From an uncultured Bryobacteraceae bacterium (lineage in GTDB: Bacteria; Acidobacteriota; Terriglobia; Bryobacterales; Bryobacteraceae), in the NCBI GenBank assembly GCA_938003835.1, contig CALKXJ010000007.1, forward strand, positions 186,001-250,000: a stretch of 64,000 nucleotides of DNA, read 5' to 3'. The stretch's first letter is position 1; each line of letters begins with the position of its first letter. A model generated the notes under the pieces. It searched no databases, was not told the origin of the DNA, and saw only the letters and a program-made list of their open reading frames with translations. Positions 8,994 through 17,125 of the stretch are shown here, piece by piece. Position numbers and translations under genes: made by a program.

Positions 8994-10220
8994 ATGGAAG
9001 TCACCCTCGCCCATCTGGCGTTTCTCGGCGTCGGCCTGTTCTTCGGTGGCCTCCTCGTCTGGCTGTTGCTGCGCAGCCGGCACGCAGCGCTCGAGCTGCG
9101 CCTGGCCGAGGCCGAAAACACCGGCCGGCAGACTACCGCCTTGCTCGAAGAGGCCGAGCGCAAGCTCTCCGACGCCTTCAAGGCCTTAGCCGCCGAAGCC
9201 CTGCGAGCCAACAATCAGATGTTTCTCGACCTGGCTCGCGAGAACTTCGCCCGGCTCCACCAGGAGGCCAAGGGGGATCTCGAAAGCCGGCAGCAGGCCA
9301 TTGACGAACTCGTGCGTCCCCTCAAGGAAGCACTCGGTCGGGTCGACGCCGCCATCCGCGAGATGGAGCAGTCCCGCGCAGCGGCCTTTGGCTCGCTCTC
9401 CGAGCAGGTGCGCGCGCTGGCCGAAGCCCAGCAACTGCTCCGGGCGGAAACCGCCAATCTGGTCCAGGCGCTTCGTACCCCCGCCGTACGCGGCCGCTGG
9501 GGAGAGATTCAGCTCCGCCGCGCCGCGGAGCTTGCCGGCATGCTCGAGCATTGCGACTTCGAGGAGCAGGTCCAGACCTCAGGCGACGCTGGCCGTCTCC
9601 GTCCCGACATGATCGTGCGCCTGCCCAACGGCAGACAGGTCGTCGTCGATGCCAAGGTCCCGCTCAAGGCCTATCTCGAGGCCCTGGAGGCGCCCGCAGA
9701 AAACGAGCGCATGGCCAGGCTCAAAGAGCACGCCGCGCAACTCCGGGCTCACCTGGACCGGCTGGCCGCCAAAGCCTACTGGAACCAGTTCGAACCAAGC
9801 CCCGAGTTCGTCGTCGCCTTTGTGCCGGGCGAAGCCTTCTTCAGCGCGGCGCTCCAGCATGATCCCGAACTCCTCGACTATGGCGCGGCCCGCCGGGTGT
9901 TGCTGGCGACTCCCACCACGCTCATCGCGCTGCTTCTCTCAGTGGCTCACGGCTGGCGCGAGGAACGGCTGGCGCGCAACGCCGAGGAGATCCGCAACCT
10001 CGGCCGTACGCTACACGACCGCCTCCGCACCTTCTCCGAGCACCTTCTCAGGCTCGGACGAAACCTCGAGCAGGCCGTCTCCGCCTTCAACGACGCCGCC
10101 GCCTCGCTCGAGAGCCGCGTGCTCGTGAGCGCCCGCCGGTTCCGCGAACTCGGAGCCGCCGCCGGCGAACTCCCCTCCGTCGAGCCCATCGATGTGCGTC
10201 CGCGGCTCCCGGAGGACTAA
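8994..10220 (+). CDS. rmuC: RmuC family DNA recombination protein
   Basis: 408 residues. One N-terminal membrane segment (about residues 8-27), then a coiled coil rich in Glu/Ala/Arg (about 30-150), then the RmuC nuclease-like domain with RGRWGEIQLRRAAELAGM and VVVDAKVPLKAYLEA. RmuC proteins limit DNA inversions and are thought to act on replication intermediates; catalytic activity is not established. Length is normal for the family. The gene stands alone, divergent from a glycosyltransferase operon. The leader between the -10-like hexamer and the ATG is only nine bases. Confidence 0.92.
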   Translation: MEVTLAHLAFLGVGLFFGGLLVWLLLRSRHAALELRLAEAENTGRQTTALLEEAERKLSDAFKALAAEALRANNQMFLDLARENFARLHQEAKGDLESRQQAIDELVRPLKEALGRVDAAIREMEQSRAAAFGSLSEQVRALAEAQQLLRAETANLVQALRTPAVRGRWGEIQLRRAAELAGMLEHCDFEEQVQTSGDAGRLRPDMIVRLPNGRQVVVDAKVPLKAYLEALEAPAENERMARLKEHAAQLRAHLDRLAAKAYWNQFEPSPEFVVAFVPGEAFFSAALQHDPELLDYGAARRVLLATPTTLIALLLSVAHGWREERLARNAEEIRNLGRTLHDRLRTFSEHLLRLGRNLEQAVSAFNDAAASLESRVLVSARRFRELGAAAGELPSVEPIDVRPRLPED

Positions 10221-10252
10221 CCCGCCGGGAGGGGCGGCGCCCGGGTGCTACC

Positions 10253-11584
10253 ATGGACCCAAAAATGTCTGTGTCGTCGCGCCTTACCCGAAGAGAGCTC
10301 CTGTTCGCTGCTCCCGCTCTGAAGCTCGCCGCGGCCGCTTCGCTCCGTGTCGGTGTCTTTCGCGCGGACGCCACACCGCCCAAAGGCGAACCCCTGATCT
10401 GGGTGGTGCCGCTTGAGGAAACGCTCGACCCGCTGCTCGCCAAGGGCATCATCCTGGACGACGGCCGCGAGCGCGTCGTCCTTTGCGCCATCGATTGGTG
10501 TGGGCTGGGCGGCGCGGCATTCCGCCAGTTCCAAAACGCCATCGCCCGAGCCGCCGGGGTCCGCCCGTCCCAAGTCATTCTCCAGTGCGTGCACCAGCAC
10601 GCCGCCCCCTACGTCGATGGGGATGCCTACCGTTTGCTGCGCGCCGCACCGGATACTCCGCTTTGCTTCAGCGAGGCCGGTCTGCGCGAAATTGCCGGGA
10701 GGCTTGCCGAGGCCGTGCGGACCGCCTCCTCCAACCTTGTGACCTGCGATCGAATCGGCATCGGCCAGGGCAAGGTCGAGCGCGTCGCCTCGGCCAGACG
10801 CGTCTGGGATCAGGGCAAGCTGCTGGTCCGCTACAGCAACGGCGGCAAGGATCCCCATATGGCCGCCCTGCCTGAGGGGCCTATCGATCCCTGGCTGAAA
10901 ACCATCAGCTTCGCTCATGGCGACCGGCCGATCGCGCGCCTCCATTTCTACGCCACTCACCCGCAAACCTTCTGCTGCGACGGAAAGGCCTCGGCCGACA
11001 TCGTCGGCGAGGCCCGCGAGCGCTGGGAGCGCGAGGAGGGCGTCGCCCAGATCTATTTCACCGGGTGCGCCGGCGACGTCACCGTGGGAAAGTACAACGA
11101 CGGCTCCATCGAGGCGCGGCGCGAGCTCGCCTCCCGGCTCCACGCCGGTCTGAAGGCCGCCTCCGCGGCCACCGAGCTCCGCCCCGTCGCACGCCTCGCC
11201 GCGCGAACCGTGCCCCTCAAGCTCCCGCCACGCGCCCCGTCGAAGCCTTTCGAGGACATCGCCGATCCGACCCTGCGCTATCGCACGGCCATCACGCACG
11301 CTTTCGCGCGCCGTAAAGAGCCGCTCGAAATCACCGCCATCGATCTCGGCGGCGTCCGCATCCTCCACCTTCCCGGCGAGCCCCTGCTCGAGTTTCAGCG
11401 ATTCGCCCAGCGCTTGCTGCCCGCAGAATTTGTCGCCGTCGCCGGATACGGCGACATCAGCCCCGGCTACGTCTGTCCCGACCGCGCCTTCGAAGAGGGC
11501 GGCTACGAACCCAGCGCCTCCAATCACCTGCCGGGCGGCGAGAGCCTCGTCAAAGATGCCATCCGTCAGGCGCTCGGCGCCTGA
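10253..11584 (+). CDS. Neutral/alkaline ceramidase-like secreted protein
   Basis: About 443 residues. A short twin-arginine-like leader (LTRRELLFAAPALKLAAAAS) is followed by a domain resembling the neutral ceramidase N-terminal domain: VGVFRADATPP at the start, then VILQCVHQHAAP with conserved histidines, LHFYATHPQTF and IYFTGCAGDVTVGKYN. True neutral ceramidases are longer (about 650-700 residues) and have a C-terminal immunoglobulin-like domain, which is missing here, so substrate is unknown. A second ATG at 10265 gives a cleaner leader and may be the real start. The downstream Gfo/Idh gene is 17 bases away. Confidence 0.7.
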   Translation: MDPKMSVSSRLTRRELLFAAPALKLAAAASLRVGVFRADATPPKGEPLIWVVPLEETLDPLLAKGIILDDGRERVVLCAIDWCGLGGAAFRQFQNAIARAAGVRPSQVILQCVHQHAAPYVDGDAYRLLRAAPDTPLCFSEAGLREIAGRLAEAVRTASSNLVTCDRIGIGQGKVERVASARRVWDQGKLLVRYSNGGKDPHMAALPEGPIDPWLKTISFAHGDRPIARLHFYATHPQTFCCDGKASADIVGEARERWEREEGVAQIYFTGCAGDVTVGKYNDGSIEARRELASRLHAGLKAASAATELRPVARLAARTVPLKLPPRAPSKPFEDIADPTLRYRTAITHAFARRKEPLEITAIDLGGVRILHLPGEPLLEFQRFAQRLLPAEFVAVAGYGDISPGYVCPDRAFEEGGYEPSASNHLPGGESLVKDAIRQALGA

Positions 11585-11601
11585 AGCGCTGCGCTAACAT
11601 A

Positions 11602-12888
11602 ATGGCCATGCGGTACAGTCGGCGCACCTTCCTGCAAGGCTCCCTGGCCACCTCCATCGCTGCGGCCACGGCCCGCCCCGCCGCGCCCAGTGACCAGGTC
11701 CGCATCGGATTGATCGGCTGCGGCGGCATCTCCGTCGGAGACACCAACGCCTTCCTGGCCCACCCCGAGTGCGAGGTCGTCGCCATCTGCGACGTCGACG
11801 ACTCGCGGATCCAAAAGACCCTGGAACGCCTGGCCTCGCTCGGTCGCAAACGCCCGGACGCCGTCAAAGATTTCCGCCGGATAGTCGACCGCAAGGACGT
11901 GGATGTCTGCCTGATCTGCACGCCGGACCACTGGCATGCCCTGCCCGCCATCGCCGCCTGCCGCGCCGGCAAGGACGTCTACTGCGAAAAGCCGCTCGCC
12001 ACCTCCATCGGTGAAGGCCGCCTGATGGCCGACGTCGCCCGCGAACATGGCCGCGTCTGCCAGATGGGAACTCAGTGGCGCAGCGGCGAACACTACCGCG
12101 AGGCCGTCGAGATGGTTCAGTCGGGCAAGATCGGCAAAGTCCGCCAGGTGCGCTGCTGGGCCTACCTGGACTGGATCACCGACATCGGCAATCCGCCGGA
12201 TGAGCCTGTGCCCCCGGGCGTCGACTACGACATGTGGCTCGGCCCGGCGCCCAAGCGCCCCTTCAACCGGAATCGTTTCCACTTCAATTTCCGCTGGTTC
12301 TGGGACTATGCCGGCGGCCTGATGACGGACTGGGGCGTGCACCTCATCAACATCGCCCTCTGGGCGATGGGACCCGAGTGGCCGAACAGTGTGGTCGCCT
12401 CCGGCGGCAAATATCTGCTCCAGGACAATTCCGAGACCCCCGACACCCAGATCGCCGTCTATGACTTCCCCTCCTACACCCTCATCTGGGAGCATCAGGT
12501 GCAGTGCGGCCTCGGCCCGGACCGCCGCGAACATGGCGTGATGTTCACCGGCTCGGAGGCCACGCTCATCGTGGACACCTCCGGCTGGGAGGTGATCGCC
12601 GAGCCAAAGAAACGCGGGATGATCGAGATGCGGCGCCGCGCCCGCACCGACGAGGCGGTTCGCGCCGCACACGTGCGCAACTTCCTGGACGCGATCCAAT
12701 CCCGCAGCCAGCCGAACGAAAACTTCGACATCGGCCACCACGTCTCCGCCGTGGCGCATTTGGGCAACATCGCCCTGCGCTCGCGCAGCCGGATCGAGTG
12801 GGATGCCGCCGCCGGGCGCGTCCGCAACAACGACGCCGCCAACGCGCTCCTCACCCAGCCCTACCGCGCCCCCTGGCGCCTCGCCTGA
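11602..12888 (+). CDS. TAT-exported Gfo/Idh/MocA family oxidoreductase
   Basis: 428 residues. The leader YSRRTFLQGSLATSIAAATA is a good twin-arginine signal. The Rossmann domain follows with IGLIGCGGISVGD and the EKP motif in DVYCEKPLATS; the C-terminal Gfo/Idh domain contains WDYAGGLMTDWGVHLINIA, where the conserved Asp/His pair sits. Exported members are common in Acidobacteria and Planctomycetes and are thought to oxidise or rearrange sugars in the periplasm with a tightly bound NAD(P). The second ATG at 11608 is the likelier start: a CATAAT hexamer overlaps the first. The stop codon touches a small repeat. Confidence 0.88.
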   Translation: MAMRYSRRTFLQGSLATSIAAATARPAAPSDQVRIGLIGCGGISVGDTNAFLAHPECEVVAICDVDDSRIQKTLERLASLGRKRPDAVKDFRRIVDRKDVDVCLICTPDHWHALPAIAACRAGKDVYCEKPLATSIGEGRLMADVAREHGRVCQMGTQWRSGEHYREAVEMVQSGKIGKVRQVRCWAYLDWITDIGNPPDEPVPPGVDYDMWLGPAPKRPFNRNRFHFNFRWFWDYAGGLMTDWGVHLINIALWAMGPEWPNSVVASGGKYLLQDNSETPDTQIAVYDFPSYTLIWEHQVQCGLGPDRREHGVMFTGSEATLIVDTSGWEVIAEPKKRGMIEMRRRARTDEAVRAAHVRNFLDAIQSRSQPNENFDIGHHVSAVAHLGNIALRSRSRIEWDAAAGRVRNNDAANALLTQPYRAPWRLA

Positions 12889-12920
12889 AATCGGGGACAG
12901 TATACTCAATCCCCATTTTT
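12888..12920 (+). repeat. REP-like imperfect palindrome, copy 1
   Basis: AAATCGGGG, a 14-base loop beginning ACAGTATAC, then CCCC and an A/T-rich arm. It begins on the last base of the Gfo/Idh stop codon and runs into the convergent antiporter gene, supplying that gene's last codons and stop. Related copies occur at 35094 and 50182 in the same orientation. Confidence 0.75.
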
Positions 12921-14375
12921 GGCCGACCCGAAAAGGCGGCTCAGGCACTCTAGATCCTTGACGTCCGCCAGCACCATAACCCGGTCCCCGGCTTCGAGCA
13001 CGGTGCCGCCCTTTGGCACTACGTAATCCTCCCTCCGGCTGATCAACACCACCAGAGTTGTTCTCGGCAACCGCAGGTCCACGATCTGCCGGCCGGCCGC
13101 CTTCGATCCCTGCTGCACCTCGAACTCTTCTAGCCGGCTCGTCGTGCGCCGCCCCGGCAAGAACTCCAGCGGCCTCTCCGGCCGGCCTTCGATCGGAGCC
13201 TGAAGGCCGAGCCGCCGTGCCACCCAGGCGAGCGTCGTCCCCTGAAGCAGCACCGACGTGATCACGACGAAGAAGACGACGTTGAAATAGAGCTCGGCAT
13301 GGGGCAGACCCGCCAGTAGCGGGAAGGTCGCCAGGATAATCGGCACGGCTCCGCGCAGGCCCACCCATGCGATCAGCAATTGCTCGCGCAGCGAGAATCC
13401 CGCCAGCAGCAGACTCGCGAACACACCCAGCGGCCGCGCCGCCAGCATGAGCACCGCCGCCACGAGCAAACCCGGACCGGCCACCCCGGCAAGATGCGAA
13501 GGCACCACCAGCAGGCCGAGCACGAGGAACATTACGATCTGCATCAGCCATGCCAGGCCGTCGTGAAACCGGATCAGGCTGCGCTTGTGAATGAAATCCT
13601 CGCGCGCCATCACCAGGCCCGTCAGATAAACGGCCAGAAAGCCGTTACCGCCTGCCAGCACCGTGGCACTGTAAGTGGCCAGCACCAGCGCCAGCGTCAG
13701 CACCGGATACAGGCCCTCGCTCTCCAGTCTCAAGCGATTCAAAGCGGCAAGTGCAAGCTTGCCGAAAACGATGCCCAGCACCGCCCCAAGCCCCATCTGG
13801 AGTAGGAAAAGCGGCAGAAGGTCCATGCCGCGAGCGCCCGGCTCCGTGAGCAGGCGAATGCAACCGACCGTGAGGAAAACTGCCATCGGATCGTTGCTGC
13901 CTGACTCGAGCTCGAGCAGAGGCCGCAGCCGCCCTTTCAGACTTGCATTGCGTGACCGGAGAACCGCGAAGACCGCCGCTGCGTCCGTCGATGAGACGAT
14001 CGAGCCGAGCAACAGTGCCTCCGCCCAGCCGAAATCCAGCCCCCAATGAGCGAAGGCAGCGACCCCCAGCGCCGTCAGCAGGACGCCAAGACTCGCCAGC
14101 CGGATGCCGCTGAACATTACCGGCGCGATCGCCTGCCACTCGGTATCGAGGCCGCCCGAGAACAGAATGAAGGCCAGAGCAACGACGCCGAGCGATTGCG
14201 CCAGCCTGGCGTCATCGAACGGGATCCCCGCGATCCCCTCGGAGCCGGCGAGCATGCCGATCGCCAGGAAGAACAGCAGCGCCGGCACACCTAGGCGGTC
14301 GGACAGTTTGCTCGCCAGGACACCCGCGACAAGCAGCAGGGCGCCGACGATCAGCCGCTGCTCAAGCCCATCCAT
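12906..14375 (-). CDS. CPA1-type potassium/proton antiporter (NhaP2/CvrA-like)
   Basis: 489 residues. About twelve membrane segments (residues 1-~385) with SIVSSTDAAAVFAVL and ELESGSNDPMAVFLTVG, the second containing the Asn-Asp ion-binding pair. Residues ~400-485 are a soluble tail with a TrkA-C (RCK_C) domain, RTTLVVLISRREDYVVP, which binds regulatory ligands. E. coli CvrA is longer (about 578). The last codons and the TGA come from a REP-like palindrome, so the C-terminal AKNGD is probably not ancestral. It exchanges cations for protons at the inner membrane; K+ versus Na+ cannot be decided here. Confidence 0.88.
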   Translation of the reverse strand: MDGLEQRLIVGALLLVAGVLASKLSDRLGVPALLFFLAIGMLAGSEGIAGIPFDDARLAQSLGVVALAFILFSGGLDTEWQAIAPVMFSGIRLASLGVLLTALGVAAFAHWGLDFGWAEALLLGSIVSSTDAAAVFAVLRSRNASLKGRLRPLLELESGSNDPMAVFLTVGCIRLLTEPGARGMDLLPLFLLQMGLGAVLGIVFGKLALAALNRLRLESEGLYPVLTLALVLATYSATVLAGGNGFLAVYLTGLVMAREDFIHKRSLIRFHDGLAWLMQIVMFLVLGLLVVPSHLAGVAGPGLLVAAVLMLAARPLGVFASLLLAGFSLREQLLIAWVGLRGAVPIILATFPLLAGLPHAELYFNVVFFVVITSVLLQGTTLAWVARRLGLQAPIEGRPERPLEFLPGRRTTSRLEEFEVQQGSKAAGRQIVDLRLPRTTLVVLISRREDYVVPKGGTVLEAGDRVMVLADVKDLECLSRLFGSAKNGD

Positions 14376-14426
14376 TCCAGTCCGGCCGCGGCGCCCTGTC
14401 GCCGCCCGGGAGGCACTTTCGACGCG

Positions 14427-15602
14427 TCAGACGCGCGTCAGAAAAACCGGCAGGCCGATCTTGCCGGCGTAGTTCGGCCGGTATTGCACCGTGTCGTACA
14501 TCGTGGCCACATCCACCGAGCGCGGCCCGAGCTTCGGATCGGGAATGGGCATCATCGTGTAGCAGCCCTTGACGATCGCCGTCATCGTCCCGCTGGCGCC
14601 CTCGAGGATCGCGTCCACGGCCATGTTGCCGAAGGTGATCGCCACCATCGAATCGATGAAATCGGGCGATCCGCTGCGGAGCTCGTAGGTCAGGTCGCTC
14701 ACCAGCGTCTCTTCCCCCGTGCGCTTCTTGATCTCGTCGGCCAGATCCTCGGCTACATTCATCTTCTTGCGGTGCCCGAAAGCATCCGGCTCGCCGTACT
14801 CCCTGACCGTGTAGCCCTCCCACTTGGCGCCCTCCGAGAGCACGACCAGACAATAATTGCTCGGATTCTCCCTCTTGTCCTCGAGTAACAATTCGATGAG
14901 CCGGTCCAGATTCACCGTGTACTCGGGGATGCAGCAGCGAATGCTCTGCACGTAAGCCGTGTACAGCGCCGTATAGCCGGCGTCGCGGCCGAACACGCGG
15001 AAGACGCCGATCCGCTCATGCGAACCCACCGTCGTGCGCTGCCGGGAAATGGCGTCCGTCGCCCGCGTGATCGCCGTCGAAAAGCCGATGCAATACTCCG
15101 TGTTCTGGACGTCGTTGTCCATCGTCTTCGGAATGCAGACGATCTTGACGCCCTCTTTGTCCAGACGGGCCGCGTAGCTGAGCGTATCATCGCCGCCGAT
15201 CGCCACGAGGTAGTCGAGCTTGAGCGCCTCAATGTTCTTGAGAACGTGTTTGGTAATATCCCAAACCGTCGACGTGATGCCCTTCTTGGTAACCTCGCGC
15301 TGCGGAAAATCCGCCGGATTCAGAAAATCCGGCAGCTTCTTCATGCTGGCCGGGTTCGTTCGCGAGGTGTGCAGGAAGGTTCCGCCGGTCCGGTCCACCG
15401 TCCGCGTCACCTCCCGGTCCAACGGATAAACGTAGCGGGCCCGGCTCTGCTCGTCGTCCATGTTCAGATGAGTCAGGCCCTCCCAGCCGCGGCGGAGCCC
15501 GATGACCTGATGGCCCAGCTCGGCGGCCCGGTAAACCACCGCCTTGATGGCATGATTCAATCCGGGGACGTCGCCCCCGCCCGTAAGAATGCCAATTCGC
15601 AT
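14427..15602 (-). CDS. Pyrophosphate-type 6-phosphofructokinase
   Basis: 391 residues, one PFK domain. GILTGGGDVPGLNHAI is the nucleotide/phosphate loop; GGDDT at residues 136-140 has Asp where ATP-dependent enzymes have Gly, and PKTMDND at 158-164 has Lys where they have Gly. Both changes are known markers of pyrophosphate use, so the enzyme probably phosphorylates fructose 6-phosphate reversibly with PPi; related proteins act on other sugar phosphates. D162 would be the catalytic base. A good ribosome site (AGGAGA) lies ahead of the ATG. It is co-directional with OsmC. Confidence 0.85.
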   Translation of the reverse strand: MRIGILTGGGDVPGLNHAIKAVVYRAAELGHQVIGLRRGWEGLTHLNMDDEQSRARYVYPLDREVTRTVDRTGGTFLHTSRTNPASMKKLPDFLNPADFPQREVTKKGITSTVWDITKHVLKNIEALKLDYLVAIGGDDTLSYAARLDKEGVKIVCIPKTMDNDVQNTEYCIGFSTAITRATDAISRQRTTVGSHERIGVFRVFGRDAGYTALYTAYVQSIRCCIPEYTVNLDRLIELLLEDKRENPSNYCLVVLSEGAKWEGYTVREYGEPDAFGHRKKMNVAEDLADEIKKRTGEETLVSDLTYELRSGSPDFIDSMVAITFGNMAVDAILEGASGTMTAIVKGCYTMMPIPDPKLGPRSVDVATMYDTVQYRPNYAGKIGLPVFLTRV

Positions 15603-15633
15603 TTGATCCGATTCTCTCCTTTTTGAGGAATGA

Positions 15634-16092
15634 TCACGGCGATCCCGCTTCGCCGTCCAGCCCTTCCACGTGCACCTCGATCGGGATGCCCTTCCGGACG
15701 CTCTGGGTCACCGTGCAGTAGTCTTCGAATAAGTCCAGACATCGGCCGGCCCGCTCGCGGTCCGCCTCCGCAAGCTCGGGCGAGATCACTACCTCGATCT
15801 TGCCGATCCGCAACCGCCGCTGCTCGTTGCGCACCGTCTCGACCCGCACCCGCGAACGCAGATGCTTCAGATCGAGCTTGGCCTTGCGGGCACAGAACAG
15901 CAGGCTCGCATTCAGGCAACCTCCTACCGCCGCCGCCAGCAGGCGCGCCGGATTCGGGCCCGCCGACTTGCCGAGCGGCGGCCCTTCGTCCACCGTCAGC
16001 GGCGCCAGCGCCGAGCCGTCGAAGCTCACCCGGAACTCATAGTCAGCCACCTGCTCGATCGATACCGTGAACGCGCTTACCGCCTCGCTCAT
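15634..16092 (-). CDS. OsmC family protein
   Basis: 152 residues. OsmC/Ohr fold with the two conserved cysteines in VGGCLNASLLF and LFEDYCTVTQSV, which form the peroxide-reducing pair in Ohr/OsmC. The mid-protein helix begins NPARLLAAAVGG. The protein likely detoxifies organic peroxides or acts as a general thiol-dependent stress protein. The C-terminal part IPIEVHVEG is typical of the OsmC rather than the Ohr branch. It lies between the sugar isomerase and phosphofructokinase genes in the same direction, with 10 and 31 bases between them. Confidence 0.85.
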   Translation of the reverse strand: MSEAVSAFTVSIEQVADYEFRVSFDGSALAPLTVDEGPPLGKSAGPNPARLLAAAVGGCLNASLLFCARKAKLDLKHLRSRVRVETVRNEQRRLRIGKIEVVISPELAEADRERAGRCLDLFEDYCTVTQSVRKGIPIEVHVEGLDGEAGSP

Positions 16093-16101
16093 TCGCTCCC
16101 C

Positions 16102-17076
16102 CTAGGTCGCCACGTTGTCCACCCACCACGGCGCCGTCGTACTCTCTTTGATCACAATCTGATTCAGGAACTGCGCTGCCTTGGTCAGGCCTTCTTCCGG
16201 CGACATCAGGCTGTCTTCGTGCTCGATCGACAGGACGTAATCGTAGCCGCACATCCGCAGCGTCGAGACGAAATCCCGCCACCAGTCCTCGCCGTGCCCG
16301 TAACCGCAGGTGCGGAAGATCCATGAGCGGTTTCGCTCATCCGTGTACAGCTTCATATCCAGTACGCCCGACTTCGGCAGGTTTGCCTCATAGATCTTGG
16401 TGTCCTTGGCATGCACATGGAAGATGCAATCGGCCAGAATTCGCACCGCCTGGATCGGATCGATCCCCTGCCAGAAGAGGTGGCTCGGATCGAAGTTGCA
16501 GCCTACGTTGTCGCCCGCCACCTCGCGCAGCTTCAGCATCGTCTCCGGGCTGTAGACGACATAGCCCGGGTGCATCTCGATGGCGATCTTCACCCCGTGG
16601 TCGCGCGCGAACTTGGCGTGCTTGGACCAGTACGGCGCCACTTTTTTCTCCCACTGCCACTTAAGCAGCTCCTGATAGTGCGGCGGCCAAGGAGAAACCA
16701 CCCAGTTGGGATACTTCGCCTTGTCGCTGTCGCCCGGACATCCGGAAAAGTCGCACACCACCGGCACACCGAGCTTCTCCGCCAGCAGGATCGTCTTGCG
16801 CGCCACCTCCTGGTTCTTCTTGGCGACGGCCGGATCTGGATGCAGCGGCTCGCCGTGGCAGCTCAACGCGCTGATCGTGAAGCCGTTGTCCGCGATCTTC
16901 TGCTTGAATTCCTTGAGCGCCGTCTTGTTCTCCAGCAGCGACAGCTTGCAGTGCGTGTCGCGCGTGTAATTGCCTGTGCCGAGCTCGATCGTGTAAATGT
17001 TCAGCCGCTTCAGCTTCTCCAGGACCTGATCGAGCGTCAGGTCCGCCAGCAGGACCGTCAGTACGCCCACTCGCAC
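16102..17076 (-). CDS. Sugar phosphate isomerase/epimerase (xylose isomerase-like TIM barrel)
   Basis: About 324 residues from the GTG at 17076, chosen because GGAGG lies about ten bases upstream and VRVGVLTVLLADL begins the barrel; the open frame continues upstream but as Arg/Gly-rich nonsense. TIM barrel strands carry the metal-ligand residues: IAIEMHPGYVVY (Glu), GCNFDPSHLFWQG (Asp/His), IFHVHAKDTK (His) and a late VLSIEHEDS (Glu). Members interconvert sugars or inositols; the substrate is not readable. No signal peptide, so cytoplasmic. Confidence 0.85.
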   Translation of the reverse strand: MRVGVLTVLLADLTLDQVLEKLKRLNIYTIELGTGNYTRDTHCKLSLLENKTALKEFKQKIADNGFTISALSCHGEPLHPDPAVAKKNQEVARKTILLAEKLGVPVVCDFSGCPGDSDKAKYPNWVVSPWPPHYQELLKWQWEKKVAPYWSKHAKFARDHGVKIAIEMHPGYVVYSPETMLKLREVAGDNVGCNFDPSHLFWQGIDPIQAVRILADCIFHVHAKDTKIYEANLPKSGVLDMKLYTDERNRSWIFRTCGYGHGEDWWRDFVSTLRMCGYDYVLSIEHEDSLMSPEEGLTKAAQFLNQIVIKESTTAPWWVDNVAT

Positions 17077-17125
17077 GGTTGTTCGACCTCCTCTCCCGAT
17101 CTTAGCCGGAAAGCTCGCCGCGCCG

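Noticed and set aside
11566-13551. A 661-codon minus-strand open frame, and similar long antisense frames at 29161-30792, 30807-32051, 44695-46452 and 57329-58909
   Set aside because: They lie opposite genes with clear families, have Arg/Ala/Gly-rich or valine/glutamate-biased composition, and show no motifs. High GC removes stop codons from opposite frames.
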